Below, in pieces: positions 12,252-25,599 of a stretch of 64,000 nucleotides of DNA. The stretch is from NCBI RefSeq assembly GCF_020360975.1, contig NW_025408669.1:7626001-7690000 (forward strand), given 5' to 3'. The notes beneath the pieces were generated by a model. That model was not told the origin of the DNA, searched no databases, and was given only the letters and a program-made list of their open reading frames with translations. Numbering within the stretch: position 1 is the first letter of the stretch; each line of letters begins with the position of its first letter. The stretch is from Hirsutella rhossiliensis. Its lineage: Eukaryota; Ascomycota; Sordariomycetes; Hypocreales; Ophiocordycipitaceae. The position numbers and the translations under genes were made by a program.

Positions 12252-13600
12252 CGTTAAAAGCTCTTATTTAGTATAATACTATATTACTCTAAGTAATATC
12301 GTAACTATTAATATACGTATATAGTAAATTAAATTAACTAACTTTAAAGCTACTATATTACCTTAGGATATAATACGCGAGATTATTACCCTTTAATATA
12401 AGGTATAGTTACTTAGGAATAAAGGAAGTAATAGATAAGTTAAGGACCTTAGAAAAGTAGTTAAACTAAAATAGCTAAGACTATTTAACGGTACTTATAA
12501 AACGCTTTAAGACTTTCTTACCTAACTTAAGCCCTACTATTAGTTTTACCCTACTAAACTCTTAGACCTAGTTAAAAAGGTACTCTATATAGGAAAATAT
12601 TTATCTAGAATAGTACTTACTTAGTTTAGACTTATTATAAGGGATTTTCTTTATAATTAACTAGCGTAACGAGATAATAAGATAGATAAAGTTTTTACTA
12701 GTTCCTAAGGATTTAAAGAAGCTATTATAAAGGTATTTAAAATAACTAATAAAGAATAAGAAGCTAAATAAAAACTTTAAGAACTTTAATAAAGGATCTT
12801 AGTATTAGATTATACTATAAAGTTCTATTAAGTTACCTTAAAGCTTAATTAAGACAACGAACCTCTTATATTACGATTCTATAATAGGCTTAAAAAAGAA
12901 GTTAAGGATAAGCTTTATAAGGAAAATCGACCTAATAACCTTTTAGACTATATTACTATAGTAGTATAAATTAACGATAAATAGTATATATAATACTAAG
13001 AAAAGAAATAAAAAAGAGGAAACTAAAACCCTTCTTATAAAAATAACTTTAGCTAACGCGCTAACTATAAGAAAAAGCGCGAAATATAAATAGCCTAGGT
13101 ATATATAATAAGTCCTAGACTAATAGATTTAAGTATAATATAAAAAGGTAAAGGAAAGTATTTTAACTATAGGAAACTTAAATATTACTTTAAGGAATAT
13201 AGATAACCTTATAAGGAGAAGAAAACCTATTAAGTACTACCTTTAAAAGGTAAGAAATACCTAAACGCTATTAATAAATAAGAACTAAAGTATAAACTCC
13301 TTAGTTAAACTATATACTATAATAACGAATATATAATATACCTAAGTAATAAGAACGGTACTAAATAGTTCTTAAAGCTATTAAGGAAAACCCTTATAAT
13401 AATATAATAAAGGAATCTTAAAATATAAAAATAAGTTAAATTTATAGTACTAAAATACCCTTATTTTAAAGGAGTCTCTTAAGACTAGATTAAAAAGAAT
13501 AGTAAACGATTCTAGGAAGATATATAAAATAAAAATTAATAGTAATAATAAGTAGTCTATAAATAATATAATAAAGAAGATATAAAGAGAGCCCTTATAC
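12252..13600 (+). pseudogene. GypA copy 1 gag
   Basis: The conceptual protein is a Ty3/gypsy capsid of the retrotransposon Gag family: a block around FYQVTLKLN followed by LKKEVKDKLYKENRP and LLDYIT, then a nucleocapsid motif. At 13159-13200 the CCHC zinc knuckle reads Y-x2-Y-x4-Y-x4-Y: all three Cys and the His have become Tyr, as expected from RIP on both strands. Many Gln codons are TAG/TAA. The protein cannot be made. Confidence 0.7.
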
Positions 13601-14901
13601 TTATAAAACTTAAATAATAACGTAAAACGGAATAATAAAGTATTAACGATATAAGCTTTAAAAAATAAGAAATACCTAGAGAAATAAAAGATAAGAACGA
13701 ACTTATACTACTACCTTTATTACTAAGGGAAAATACTATAATTAGAGAATATACTTTATACTTTAAAGAATTTAAAGAAATACTTAAAATTAAAACTTAA
13801 TAAATACCTTTAATTCTTATAAAAACCTAATAAGCTATATTAATTTAATATTAACTAGTACTACGTAGAGGAAACTATATTATAGCTATCGCTATAGTTA
13901 ATACCTTTATAGCTCTATAATAAGAATAATAACTATAAGGAGAATTTAAAGATAATTTATAAATACTACTTACTTATAAGTACTATAAGTATATTTTATA
14001 AATATTATATATCTACCTAAATTATATAATATACTTTTAGATAAAGGTACGATATAATACCTTCTTAGTTAAGTTTAAGGGATAAGTACTTTCGAAACCC
14101 TACTTAAGTATAAAACTAAACTACTAGAAAATCGATTAACGCTACTTAAACGACTAAGTTATATTATTAGAACCTAATTATAATACGTTACTTAAATACT
14201 ATAATAATTATAGTTTATTAATAAGATATCTTTTAAAGATATATAAAATCTATAAATACGCTAAAATAAAGGAATAGTATAATACTACTTACTTTAAAGT
14301 ATTTAAACCCTTAATCTTTTAAAGACTTATATAATAAGTTAAATATAATAAAGAAGATTATAATAAATTTATATACTTAAACTATAAAGTTTATAAATAT
14401 AAAAAAGTATAAGTATAGTATAAATAATATAATAGTGTACTAAAAGATTATTAGTAATACGTATAAAGGCTATAAGCTATATTTAATAAAGGAAAAATTA
14501 ATATAAAAATACTACGCGAAAAATAAAAAGATATTAAACGAAAACTTAACCTTTAGTATAAAAATAAATAGAATTATAAAGTATAGTATATAATTAACTA
14601 TAAAGTAGTATAATATAAATAATATAGCGTTAAGAAATAAGAAATCTTTAATTAGCTATAAGAAATTAGTCTTTTAAGCCCCTATATAATACTATATAAT
14701 AAAAATATAAAGAAATAATATTAATAATAAATCGAAGAAGAATACCTAAATAAAATAAATAAAGACTAAGTAAAAAACAAGGTATACTATCTATAAAAGG
14801 GCTATAGACTATTATAATATAATAAAATTTAAGGACCCTATATATAGTAATAGTAAGCTATAGTAATTAAATAGTATTAAATATCTAAATCGCGGGATTA
14901 T

Positions 14902-15368
14902 TATAACTATAGTTAGTAGGCTATAGGAGAGCTAGCTACGTTTATATAATAAGGCAGCTTAAAATAATAGTTAGGACGAGAAGTTACTTAAGCTTAGCTT
15001 ACTTAGAGCGTATATAAGCTAAGTAAGCTTTATATAAATAGATTACTACTTAAGAGTATAGCTTATAAGTAAGCTATAGTAAGCTATAAAGGGGATTATA
15101 GCTAGGACTATAATCTAAGGATAGTCTTTATAGGTATATATAGCTACTTACTTTTACTCCTTTAAATAGATAGCTCTCTAGGTTTAAATATAGATCTTTA
15201 TTATAATTTTATTTTTAATTTTAACTACCTAGTTATAGTCTATAGTCTATAATATCCGATATATTACTAATATAATATACTTATTATTACTTAAACTACG
15301 CCTTATTATATCTATTAATATAAACCCCTTAATAGGTTTTTCCCTTAGGAATAATACTAGTCGTTATA
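14902..15368 (+). repeat. GypA copy 2 5' LTR
   Basis: This 467-bp LTR has the same U3 type as the LTR at 11784-12251 and ends TCGTTATA. It is followed by the GypA leader CGTTAAAAGCTC. It lies directly after GypA copy 1 sequence. Confidence 0.7.
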
Positions 15369-18300
15369 CGTTAAAAGCTCTTATTTAGTATAATACCGTA
15401 TTACTTTAAGTAATATCGTAACTATTAATATACCTATATAGTAAACTAGATTAACTAACTTTAGAGCTACTATATCGCTTTAGGATATAATATATAAGAT
15501 TATTACCCTTTAATAAGAGGTATAGTTACTTAAGAATAAAGGAGGTAATAGATAAGTTAAGGACCTTAAAGAAGTAGTTAAACTAAAGTAGCTAGGACTA
15601 TTTAATAGTACTTATAGTATACTTTAAGACTTTCTTACTTAACTTAAGGCTTATTACCGGTTTTACCTTACTAAACTTTTAGACCTAGTTAAAAAGGTAC
15701 TTTATATAGGAAATTATTTATTTAGAATAGTACTCGCTTAGTTTAAACTTATTATAAGGGACTTTCTTAATAACTAATTAATATAATAAGATAATAAGAT
15801 AGATAAAGTCTTTATTAGTTTCTAAGGATTTAAAGAAGCTATTATAAAGGTATTTTAAATAACTAATAAAGAATAAGAAGCTAAATAGAAACTTTAAGAA
15901 CTTTAATAAAGGATCTTAGTATTAGATTATACTATAAAGTTCTATTAAGTTACTTTAAAGCTTAATTAAGATAACGAACCTCTTATATTATAATTCTATA
16001 ATAGGCTTAAAAAAGAAGTTAAGGACGAGCTCTATAAGGAAAATCGACTTAATAACCTCTTAGACTATATTACTATAGTAGTATAAATCGACGATAGATA
16101 GTATACGCGATACTAAGAAAAGAAATAAGGAAGAGGAAACTAAAACCCTTCTTATAAGAATAACTTTAACTAACGCGCTAACTATAAAAAGAAGCGCGAA
16201 ACTCCTATTACCTATACCTATATAATTAACTTAGGTAAGATAGATTTAAATATAATATAAAAAGGTAAAGGAAAGTATTTTAACTATAGGAAACTTAGAT
16301 ATTACTTTAAAGAATATAGATAACCTTATAAAGAGAAGAAAACCTATGAAGTACTAGCCTTAAAAGGTAAGAAATACCTAAACGCTATTAATAAATAGGA
16401 ACTAAAGTATAAACTCCTTAGTTAGACTTTATACTATAATAATAAATATATAGTATACTTAAGTAATAAGAATAGTATTAGATAGTTCTTAAAGCTATTA
16501 AGGAAAACCCTTATAATAATATAATAAAGGAATCTTAAAATATAGAAATAAGTTAAATTTATAAAACCGGAATACCCTTATCTTAAAGGAGTCTCCTAAG
16601 ACTAAATTAAGAAGAATAGTAAACGATTCTAAGAAGATATATAAAATAAAAATAAATAATAATAATAGGTAGTCTATAAATAATATAATAAAGAAGATAT
16701 AAATATAGCCTTTATACCTATAAAACTTAGATAATAACCTAAGGAGGAATAACGAAGTATTAATAATATAAGCTCTAAAAAATAAGAAATACCTAGAGAA
16801 ATAAAAGATAAGAACGAACTTATACTACTACCCTTACTATTAAGGGAAAATACTATAAGTAGAGAATACGCTCTATACTTTAAAGAATTTAAAGAAATAC
16901 TTAAAATTAAAACTTAATAAATACCTTAAATTCTTATAGAAAACTAATAAGCTATATTAATTTAATATTAACTAGTACTATATAAAAGAGACTATACTAT
17001 AGCTATTACTATAGTTAATACCTTTATAGCTTTATAATAAGAATAGTAACTATATGGAGAATTTAAAGATAATCTATAAATACTATTTACTTATAAGTAC
17101 TATAAGTATATTTTATAGATATTATACGTTTACCTAGATTATATAATATACTTTTAGATAAAGGTATAATATAACGCTTTCCTAGTTAAGTTTAAGGGAT
17201 AAGTACTTTTAAAACCCTACCTAAGTATAAAACTAAACTACTAGAAAATCGATTAATACTACTTAAATAACTAAGTTATATTATTAGAACCTAATTATAG
17301 TACGCTACTTAAATACTATAATAATTATAGTTTATTAACGAGATATCTTTTAAAGATATATAAAATCTATAAATATACTAAAATAAAGGAATAGTATAGC
17401 GCTACTTACTTTAAAGTATCTAAACCCTTAATCTTTTAAAGACTTATATAATAAATTAAATATAATAACGAAGATTATAATAAATATATATACTTAAACT
17501 ATAAAGTTTATAAATATAAAAAAGTATAAGTATAGTATAAACGATATAATAGTATACTAAAAGATTATTAATAATATATATAAAGGCTATAAGCTATATT
17601 CGACTAAGGAAGAATTAATATAGAAATAGTATATAAAAAAAAACCCTTAAATAAAAACTTAACTATTAGTATAAAAATAAATAAAATTATAAAGTATAGT
17701 ATATAATTAACTATAAAGTAGTATAATATAAACGATATAGCGTTAAGAAATAAAAAATCTTCGATTAGTTATAAGAAATTAGTCTCTTAAGCCTTAATAT
17801 AATACTATATAATAAAAATATAAAGAAACGATATTAATAATAAATTAAAGAAGAATACCTAAATAAAATAAATAAGGACTAAGTAAAAAACAAGGTATAC
17901 TATTTATAAAAAGGCTATAGACTAGTATAATATAATAAGATCTAAGGACCCTATATATAGTAATAGTAAGCTTTAGCAACTAAATAGTATTAGATATCTA
18001 AATTATAGGATATTATATATATATACTTTTAAACTATAGCGCGATAGGTAATTATATTTTACTTAAAGTTATTAATCGTTACTAACTTATATAAAGATAT
18101 AAGATAGATCTATATAAACTTACGAATATTAAAAGAGAGGCCTTTAACTATAATAATAGAATTATTAATATAGAGATTAATTACCTTAATATTAATATTT
18201 AGGGCTATAATAAATAAGTTAACTTTAATATTATAGATATTAAAGAATATAACCTTATATTAAGACTTTTATAGCTATAAGAGAGCAACCTACTAATTAA

Positions 18301-18512
18301 CTAGAAAACTAGCTAGCTATATTAGGATAAAGATATAAGTTTTTAGGACTAGTAGATTTAAAAGAAAGTAAAATTTTATAATAATTTAGCTACTAAATAA
18401 GATAAAAGAGATAACTATTTAAGTAAATTATTATAGGCTTTAATAATATAAACGAAAATAATAACTAAACTAATAGATATAAAATCGATTAATAAGACCT
18501 ATATACTAACTT
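15369..18512 (+). pseudogene. GypA copy 2 gag and protease remnant
   Basis: Gag spans about 15500-16800, with the zinc knuckle at 16276-16317 again showing Cys and His replaced by Tyr. At about 18020-18330 the sequence resembles the aspartic protease of fungal gypsy elements: the block INYLNINI-x-GYNK, then FNIIDIKEYNLILRLL (family consensus IxDIxxYDVVLGLPWL), then NWKTS. The catalytic Asp-Ser/Thr-Gly box upstream is not readable. The stretch between is an unstructured linker with no domain I recognise. Confidence 0.65.
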
Positions 18513-20593
18513 ATTAGTTTCTTTTTTTATTTCCTTATCTAGGACCTCCTCTTAAGACTATTAAGAAGGAAGGATTTATATCTTTTAAATTAGCTAACGT
18601 TATAAAAGTAAGAAGGGCTATTAATCCCTCTTTTTATTAAAAAAGCTAGATTTATTAAAAATTATATCCTTAGTTAAAATAACCTTTTATAAAAGAGGAA
18701 TCTAGATCTAAAAGATATTTATAGAATTATATCTAACGAGGTAACTAATAAAGGCTCTAAGATTAAGCTTTCTTTTCTTCTTCCTTTTTAGCTATATATT
18801 AATAGTTATAGCGTATACCTTATAGCTATAAGTATAAAGGTAGGCTAGTAAGGCTATCCTCTTTATAAAGAGTTTAAGGGGAGATTTCTAGTTTATTCTT
18901 TAGGTCTTAAAAAGGGTCTCTAGGTCCCTAGGGTCCCTTAGGCCCCTAGGGTCCCTTAAGGTCTAGCTAGTTTTAAAGGTAATAGGCGGTCTTAATAACT
19001 TCCTTTAAAGGTTATAAGGAAGCCTTATAGTAAGTCTTATTATATAGGCCCTTTTTATTATAGCACCCCTTAATCTTTCTACCCCTCCGTTCTAGGCTTA
19101 AGTATTCGGTATTAATAAGAGGGGTAAAATACCTTTTGTTTAAAGCTAATTTAAGATATCCTTTATAAATAACTCGCCGTTAAACTATATCTTCTTTACT
19201 TTATAGCTAAAGTAGGATTTTATTTAGTTAACGAACTCCTTTAAAGTAAACTAGTTATACTTACTTAGGTAGGTCCGTAAGAAATAAGGGAAAACTATCC
19301 CTAAAAAAGCGTTTATAAAATATATTACTTTAATAAAGCTTTCTTAATTCCTAGAGATATTAGTTTAGTCGACCTAAATTTCCTTATATAGCTAGTCTAG
19401 CTATAAAGGGGTACGTTTAGAATTTTATCTCTTAGCCTTCCCTTAGCTATAGTATTTATATTTAACGGTCTTTAAGCCCTTTATTTATATACCTTATTAT
19501 TAGCTTAGCTTATATAAAGTAAAGGGGCTTAGGTAACTAAGTTATATATACTAAAGAAGGCCGTCTTCTTAGGCTACTAAAAGAGGGTCCCTTATAGTAG
19601 ACCTATTTTTATAATAAGGAAAGCTAACTTCTTAAGAGATTCCTTCTTAAAGTTAAGTTAGAATTTAAAATAAATTAACCGAATTTTTCCTTAATAAGCT
19701 TAATCGTTTAATTCTTTTAGACTAGCCTTATAAGCTTAAACGTTATATCTTAGAAGATTCCTTCCTCTTAAGGAAAGAAGAAGGAAATTAAGCTTATTAA
19801 AATTTAAGGGTAAAAAGCTACCCTTTTTTATCAAAGAATTTATATAGACCTAATAGGTAATTTTATTATAAAATTTACCCTTCTATATACCTTTATCTAT
19901 ATAGTTAACTCCCTAGTAATAAGGTATTCTCTTTATACCTTCTTAAAGGACTAGAATTATAAGAGGGTATTATAAATATTAAGGGAGGTACTAAAGTTAA
20001 GGATAGCTAATTTTTATAAGGGATAATCGGAGGGTCTTAATAAGTAGTCTTACTAATCTATAGGGAAGATAAAGGCTAGATTTACTATACTAACGATTTT
20101 CCCTTAAATTTATAGCTCGAATAAAGGTAGCGGCGTTATTAGTTACTATTTCTTAGTAACCTTAATCTTATTTATCTTCTTTTATAATAAGGGGTCCTCC
20201 TTAAGAGATTATTATATTATTTCTTATAGCCTCTTTAAAGGGTTTAATCCTTTAGGTCGGTTTTTTATAAAGACCTATTAGTATTATAATAACTAATAGC
20301 CTAGGTATTTATAGGCTAGGCAGCTATTTTATTTTATCTTTTATTTCTTTAAGGAATCCTTATCTTAGTTTAAAAGATCTACTTAAAAACCCCCCCTTTT
20401 TATACCTTATTACTAATTTTAATAAGGTTCGATTTCGACTAGTTCCTTAATTTTTTAACTAATAGACTAAAAGGTCTATTAAGGGACTAGTTAGGCCGGA
20501 CGGACTAATAGGGCCGGGCCTAGAGTAGTAGGCAGAGCCGGGGCTAGGCCTAGAGTAGTAAGTAAAGCTAGGGCTAAAACTAAAGTAGCCGTT
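18513..20593 (-). pseudogene. Cop-1 integrase, protease and distal gag
   Basis: This aligns with 27440-29490 of Cop-2. On the minus strand the order is Gag C-terminus with Ala/Pro linker (about 20500), zinc-knuckle region, protease (about 20000), integrase catalytic core (about 18950-19500) and the acidic integrase-RT linker (18513-18800). Every domain is riddled with TAG/TAA. It ends at the CCGTT target of the GypA insertion (20589-20593), and the homologous sequence resumes at 61430. Confidence 0.7.
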
Positions 20594-21043
20594 TATAACG
20601 ACCGGTATTATTCCTAAGGGATAAACCTATTAAGGGGTTTATATTAGTAGATATAATAGGGCGTAGTCTAAGTAATAATAAGTATATTATATAAGTAATA
20701 AGTCGGAGGTTATAGACTATAGACTATAACTAGGTAATTAGAATTAGAGATAGAATTATAATAAAGATCTATATTAAAAGCTAGAGAGCTATCTATTTAA
20801 AGGAGTAAAAGTAGGTAGCTATATATACTTATAGAGACTATCCTTAGAGTATAGGCCTAGCTATAATCCCTAACGTTAGATTATATAGAGCGTAGTAATC
20901 TTATTAATCCTAGATTACTTAGATCTCTATAATCCCTTCGATCTTATATCTATTAAGTAGTTATACCGACTATTTATCCGTAAGACCGTATTACGTACTT
21001 AACGTAGTCGACCGTTAGCGGCTTAGTAGCCGTAGTCGTAATA
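20594..21043 (-). repeat. GypA 3' LTR
   Basis: This 450-bp LTR begins TATAACGACCGG and ends GTAGTCGTAATA in window orientation and matches 60980-61429. It is followed by a purine-rich stretch on the minus strand (AAAAGGAGGAGAGA, about 21046-21063) that fits the polypurine tract. CCGTT precedes it. Confidence 0.8.
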
Positions 21044-22946
21044 CGATATCTCTCCTCCTTTTAGTCTTATCCGTAAGACCTACTATAGCTACCTTAGCCG
21101 CTATATATAAATATACCCTTATCGCGTTATATATAAGTATATCGTTCCTTATTTCTTTTATCCTTTTAAGATATACTACTAATAGTATATCTAGTTATAT
21201 ACTAAAAGATCGTTCTTAAAAAGCCTCTAAGCGTACTACTCTTACTAAATATATCGACTTAAGTAAAGATCCTATTAATATATTGTATACTTAATACTTT
21301 AAGGTAAAGAAGATAAATTATTAGATAGCCGAAAATTCTTCGCGCTATAATAATTATATTACTAGTAGTTATCCTTATTATAATATTATTTTAGTAGCCT
21401 CTTTTTATAGGTATCTTTTAATTCTTTCTATACGTAGTAGCTAATATATTTCTTTTAGTAACTAAATTATTAGTAGAGTAGCGTAGGCTATATTCTAAAG
21501 AGGAGGAAGCTATAGAAGCCTTATTAAAGCTTTAGGCATAGCTTACGAACCTTTAGTTATAAATATCTATCGCCGTTAATCGTTTAGCTTATATCTAAAA
21601 GATTTAGAATTATATAAAGGAAAAGAGTTCTAAGTTATTTTATTATAGTATTTAAGAAGTAAATACTAAGGATAGCGTTTTACCTATACTTAATATATAT
21701 AAGTATTAGGTAGTAAATAACTTATAATCGTTAGGCGTCCTTAATAAGGCGAATTAGTCTTAATTTAGTATTAGTAAGGAGTTTATAGATCTTAGTCCTT
21801 TAATCCCTCCTAAACCTTTTAGTAAAATTATTAAAGTAGAGAACTATAGTAGGTTAAGTGCTTAAGTAGTTCCTAGGTATTTTCCTCTAGTCTATATCCC
21901 TTTTACTTAATAAGGTATTCTTATTACTAACCTTATTTTCTTATATCTAGTATTTATTCTACTTTATATTCTTAATCGTTATTAACTTTAATTTTTTCCT
22001 ATAGTTTAGCGTTTCGTAGCGCTAGTTCTAATAATAAGATATAAAATATTAGGTATATCTATATTATTATTAATAGTAAAAGTTTATAGTTAACTTTTAA
22101 AATAGTTTTCTTAACCTTAAACGGTCTAAGTTTCTTAAAATCTAATTTATTACTTAGTTATTTTAGTTTAATATTTCGTCGTATAAGGTAGACTATATCT
22201 CCCTCTTAAAAGATTAGTCCTTATAATCTTTTCCGATTATAGTAAATAGATATTCGTTCTCTAATAAATTAAAGTTCTTATTATATTTCTTTATATAATT
22301 TTCGTAGCTAATCTACTTATAGTATCGCTCGTTCCGCTTATAGTCCTTATCGAGTAACCTTAAATACTTCTAGGTTATATCTATAATTAGCGTATACTAG
22401 TAAGAGCTTAGTTATTTCTATAACTAAGCTATTATAAGCTAGTTATACTATTAGTAGCTATTTAACTTAATCGTTTTATTTATAGCTAATATAGTATTGT
22501 AAATATTATTTAAGCGTTTAGTTAAGTTATTTTATTTATCTATCTATTTATAAGTAATAAGCTATACTAAGCTTATATTTCGTCCCTAATTATACTATAA
22601 GAGCTTACTAAAACTTAGCTATAAATATACTTCCTTTATTAAAGATAATCTTATTTAGTAGTCTATAATTACTAATAATTATTTATAGAAATATATATAC
22701 TAGCTCTTTTATATTACTTACTTCTTTATATAGTAAAACGGATCTATACTTTATTAATCTATTAGTAATAACGAATATACTATTATACTTAACGTTAGTT
22801 ATAGGTTCTTTTAATAGTAGTAGCTTTATAATATAGTCGAAAGCTATTAAATCCTATAGTTTCTTTAGTACTAGTAGCAGTTATAATTCTCTATATAGTT
22901 TATATCGTTTAGCTTTACTTTATATATAAAGTTTATATTCTTTAAT
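21044..22946 (-). pseudogene. GypA integrase and pol 3' end
   Basis: On the minus strand the region 22450-22850 reads as a retroviral-type integrase core of a fungal gypsy element: LLLLKEPITNVKYNSIFVIT, later IIFNKG where the family has an SDRG block holding the second catalytic Asp (now Asn), and KLSIAYYL followed by a degraded QTDGQTER block. The distal part (21044-22400) would hold the integrase C-terminus. Stops are frequent. The Cop-2 insertion with TSD TTAAT (22942-22946) separates it from RNase H at 30945. Confidence 0.75.
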
Positions 22947-23422
22947 TCTCGCGAAGAGAGATGCGAGAAGTGCATGAAAATGCACGAAGGTGAAATTGGA
23001 AGTAAGGGGTCAGACAGGCAGGGCAGAGGGATTTGATTCTTGCGGGGGCAGCAATAAAGGTAGGGGAGTGATTGTTGTATTGCCTTAATTCTCCTTCTTT
23101 CCTCTATCCAACGCCCTTCTTTATACCCGTCTAGCATCTCAATTAACATAGAAGATCCTGCTTAAAGAAGCCACTAATGTCCTTTCGACTACCGAGCTTT
23201 TTGCCGGTTCTTCCCCTCTTTTCCAGCCGTTGCCGGCACATCCGTCTTATCTCTCGCCACCTCCATAGGAAGCCATCGCCACTTCTGCTTCCCCTCTTGC
23301 CCCCACCCTCCTCTCTGCACCTCCTTTCAGCTCCTTCCTCAAAACCTGTTTTTCAGCTTCCTAGGTCCCTCGTGCCAAGGGATATCTCCAAGAACTGCGA
23401 AATCAGGCCACGCTTCGCGACA
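22947..23422 (-). repeat. Cop-2 3' LTR
   Basis: This 476-bp LTR is paired with 30464-30939. On the minus strand the polypurine tract AAGGGGGTG lies directly upstream of it (23423-23431), so this is the 3' LTR. Short open frames inside it are conserved only because the LTRs are near-identical; they have no known domain and are not treated as genes. Confidence 0.9.
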
Positions 23423-23679
23423 CACCCCCTTAGCTATAGCCTGCCCTTATAGAAAGGGTAAAGCTAAATACCTAGGCCGGTGAGCGTATAGAGGAGGTCT
23501 TAGTCTACACTTATCCCCTACTCGAAATCCGGGTTTTGGCCCGGCTCTGTTAGACCTACTTTAGGAAAAGGGGCCTTAAGGAGGAAATCAAGTCCTGCAA
23601 GAAAGGGGGGCTTCTCTAAGGACAAGTCCCTAAAAAGGGGGCCTTTAAGAAGAACAAGTCCCAATCAAGCTAGGGGCCC

Positions 23680-25521
23680 TCCTCTAGGACAAGTCCTAAT
23701 TCCTCTCTTCGGCTGCAGACGTCTCCTTCCTCCTACGTGCCATTAGCTCCTCTCGTAGACTCTCAAGGCGGGCTTCTAAGGACAGCTTCTCTCGAACGTC
23801 TTCTAGCCCAATTTGCTATAAAAAGACAGCTAGCTTCTGCTTCGGCAGGGGCTTCGTAAGACCGTCGGCTTTCATCGATGCCGTTGGAACCCAACGGACG
23901 GAAATAAGTCCCCTTTAGACCTCTTAGCGTAACCAATGCTAGTGGATATCGATATGCCGTAGCCGGGTCGATAGCTTGCTGTTTTCCTCCGTAAGAATTC
24001 GTATAGTCTGCGTGTTATCGCATTCTATAGCTAACGGGGACGGAATTTGCAGTCGTAACGATATTAGTAGCCGGCTAAGGAAAATCGCTTCTTTTGACGC
24101 TTCTGAAAGAGCTAGTAGCTCTGCCTCCGTGCTTGATGTAGTGACGGTAGCTTGTTTCGAAGCTCTCCAAGCAATAGTTCCTCCAAAAAGGGACATGATG
24201 TACCCCTGTGAGCTCTTTCTATCTAAGGAATTGTCCGCAAAGGACGAATCGCTCGAACAAAGGAAGATTTCGGCAGCTTGTTTCCTTCCCTGCCCTCCTA
24301 GGCGCAGACCATATGATCTCGTTGAATAGAGATAAAGGATAGCTCTGTCTGCTGCTTCTTGATGCCTAGGGCTAGGATTCTGGTTATGCCTAGCTAGCCG
24401 GGAGACCGTAAAAGAGATATCCGGTCTAGTAGAAATAGCTAAAAAAAGCAGGGAGCCTACCTTCTATTAATATTGGTGTTTCTCTTGCTCCCTAGCTTGA
24501 AAGGACGGATCAGGCAAAAGCTCTTCGTCTAATATAGGCGTAGAGGGAAGCTTCTTATCGAGGGAATTAAGGAGGAATTTATAAGCGACCTTATCGATAT
24601 AGGCGTCTTAAGTAAGCTAGATTGTCCGTTGGGACCTATTCCTAAGGATTCGTATCCCTAGGAACCACTTTGGCTCCCCTAGCCTGGTCATCTTATACCT
24701 TTGTTGCAGGCCTCGTATAGCCTCCCTAGCAGCAGCTTCTTCCTCTTTCGGGTAGGCCTAGATAATGTCGTCGACGTAGAAGAAGACCGTGATTTTACCC
24801 TTTTGCATTATACACGGTTCCTAAGGGACTTTCGTGAAGCCTAGGGCTTCGAGGGAACCTATTAAATGCTGTTGCCAAAGAAGGGGTGATCTTCGTAGTC
24901 CGTATAGAGCTTTCCTAAGCCGTAGAACCTTTCCTGGCTATTGGAAGCCTAGTAGAAGGCGCATATAGACAACTTCTTCTTCCTCGAGTGGGCAGTTAAC
25001 AAAGGCGTTAACTACATCCATCTAATCGAGCTCGAGGTCGAATTCTGCTGCTATAGCCATAAGGGTCCGAAAAGACATCCTAGCTAGGGTGGTTGCCCTA
25101 GTAGGTAAATCCCCTTTTTCCTGCTGGTTCCCGCAGACAACTAGCCGGGCTTTGCACTTTTAAAGGAAGCCGTGTTTATCAGTCTTATAGATAAAGACCC
25201 ACTTGCAGCCAAGGACCTGTTTTCCTCTTGCCTTTTCCTTAAGGACCTCTTCGAAAGACCCCATTTCTTCGTGTGAGGCTAGGTGGTCTTTCTGGGCCTA
25301 GAAAAACTGGTCTCTTAAGGGGTGTTTTTCTAGCTGCTTCTGGTTTGCTGGTGGGTCCGGGAGGTCTCTTTTGTGTACCTTCCTTGCTGATAGTGGCTTG
25401 AAAAGCCGGCCTGCTGTGAACGCTCCGTGGGAACCGTCTTCTATTGGTGTTGGGTAGAAGTCGGAAAAACGATCGAAATAGGGGAGAGGTTGGTCTTCTT
25501 TAGTATCCGTATCGGGCCCTA
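23680..25521 (-). pseudogene. Cop-2 pol: RT and RNase H part
   Basis: RT runs from about 25250 down to 24600 and keeps the catalytic box Tyr-Val-Asp-Asp at 24767-24778, KALYGLRRSP and the copia block MDVVNAF. RNase H (about 24400-23900) contains KQATVTTSSTEAELLALSEA and ends with HIDIH; this block is open from 24196 to 23939. After it comes the usual copia tail with ADGLTKPLPKQK. Several Gln and Trp codons are stops (for example before MDVVNAF), so the polyprotein is dead, but no frameshift is obvious. The pol end is placed at about 23680 and is uncertain. On the right the frame is cut by the pogo insertion. Confidence 0.8.
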
Positions 25522-25523
25522 TA

Positions 25524-25567
25524 AGTCCCTGCACATAGAAATGGGCACCCCCCTGTTTTGGGCACCC
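25524..25567 (+). repeat. Pogo left terminal inverted repeat
   Basis: This 44-bp repeat matches the reverse complement of 27132-27175 at every position. It contains a run of six C. The two arms first differ at the base beyond 25567/27132. Confidence 0.92.
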
Positions 25568-25599
25568 AAGATGGCCCGAGGGCAACTCTTTACAATCGC

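Larger units (their letters stand above)
11784..14901 (+). mobile_element. GypA copy 1, truncated, plus strand
   Basis: This starts with a complete LTR (11784-12251) and continues through gag and the linker that follows, ending at 14901 where a second GypA copy begins at its own LTR. Copy 2 contains the sequence that should follow the break, so copy 2 most likely inserted into copy 1 and the distal half of copy 1 was lost. On the left it abuts CopA pol near the motif GTAAGCTAAAT. Polymerase domains are absent. Confidence 0.7.
14902..18512 (+). mobile_element. GypA copy 2, truncated, plus strand
   Basis: LTR 14902-15368, gag to about 16800, linker, and a protease remnant at about 18020-18330; it stops at about 18512 where CopA sequence resumes. 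The RT, RNase H, integrase and 3' LTR are missing. The break point falls just after the protease, beside the motif CTATATACTAAC that is also found at about 32840 in the complete GypA element. No target-site duplication can be matched across the joined copies, so deletion followed insertion. Confidence 0.65.

Noticed and set aside
22871..23149. Open frames of 62-106 codons in the CopA LTRs (also 23177-23452, 30457-30666, 30694-31014, 53459-53647)
   Set aside because: They lie within LTRs, look alike only because LTRs are near-identical, have no domain, and several run across the LTR border into unrelated flanking sequence.
23976..24329. A 117-codon plus frame in the RNase H region
   Set aside because: It is antisense to a clear copia RNase H with STTEAE and HIDIH motifs.
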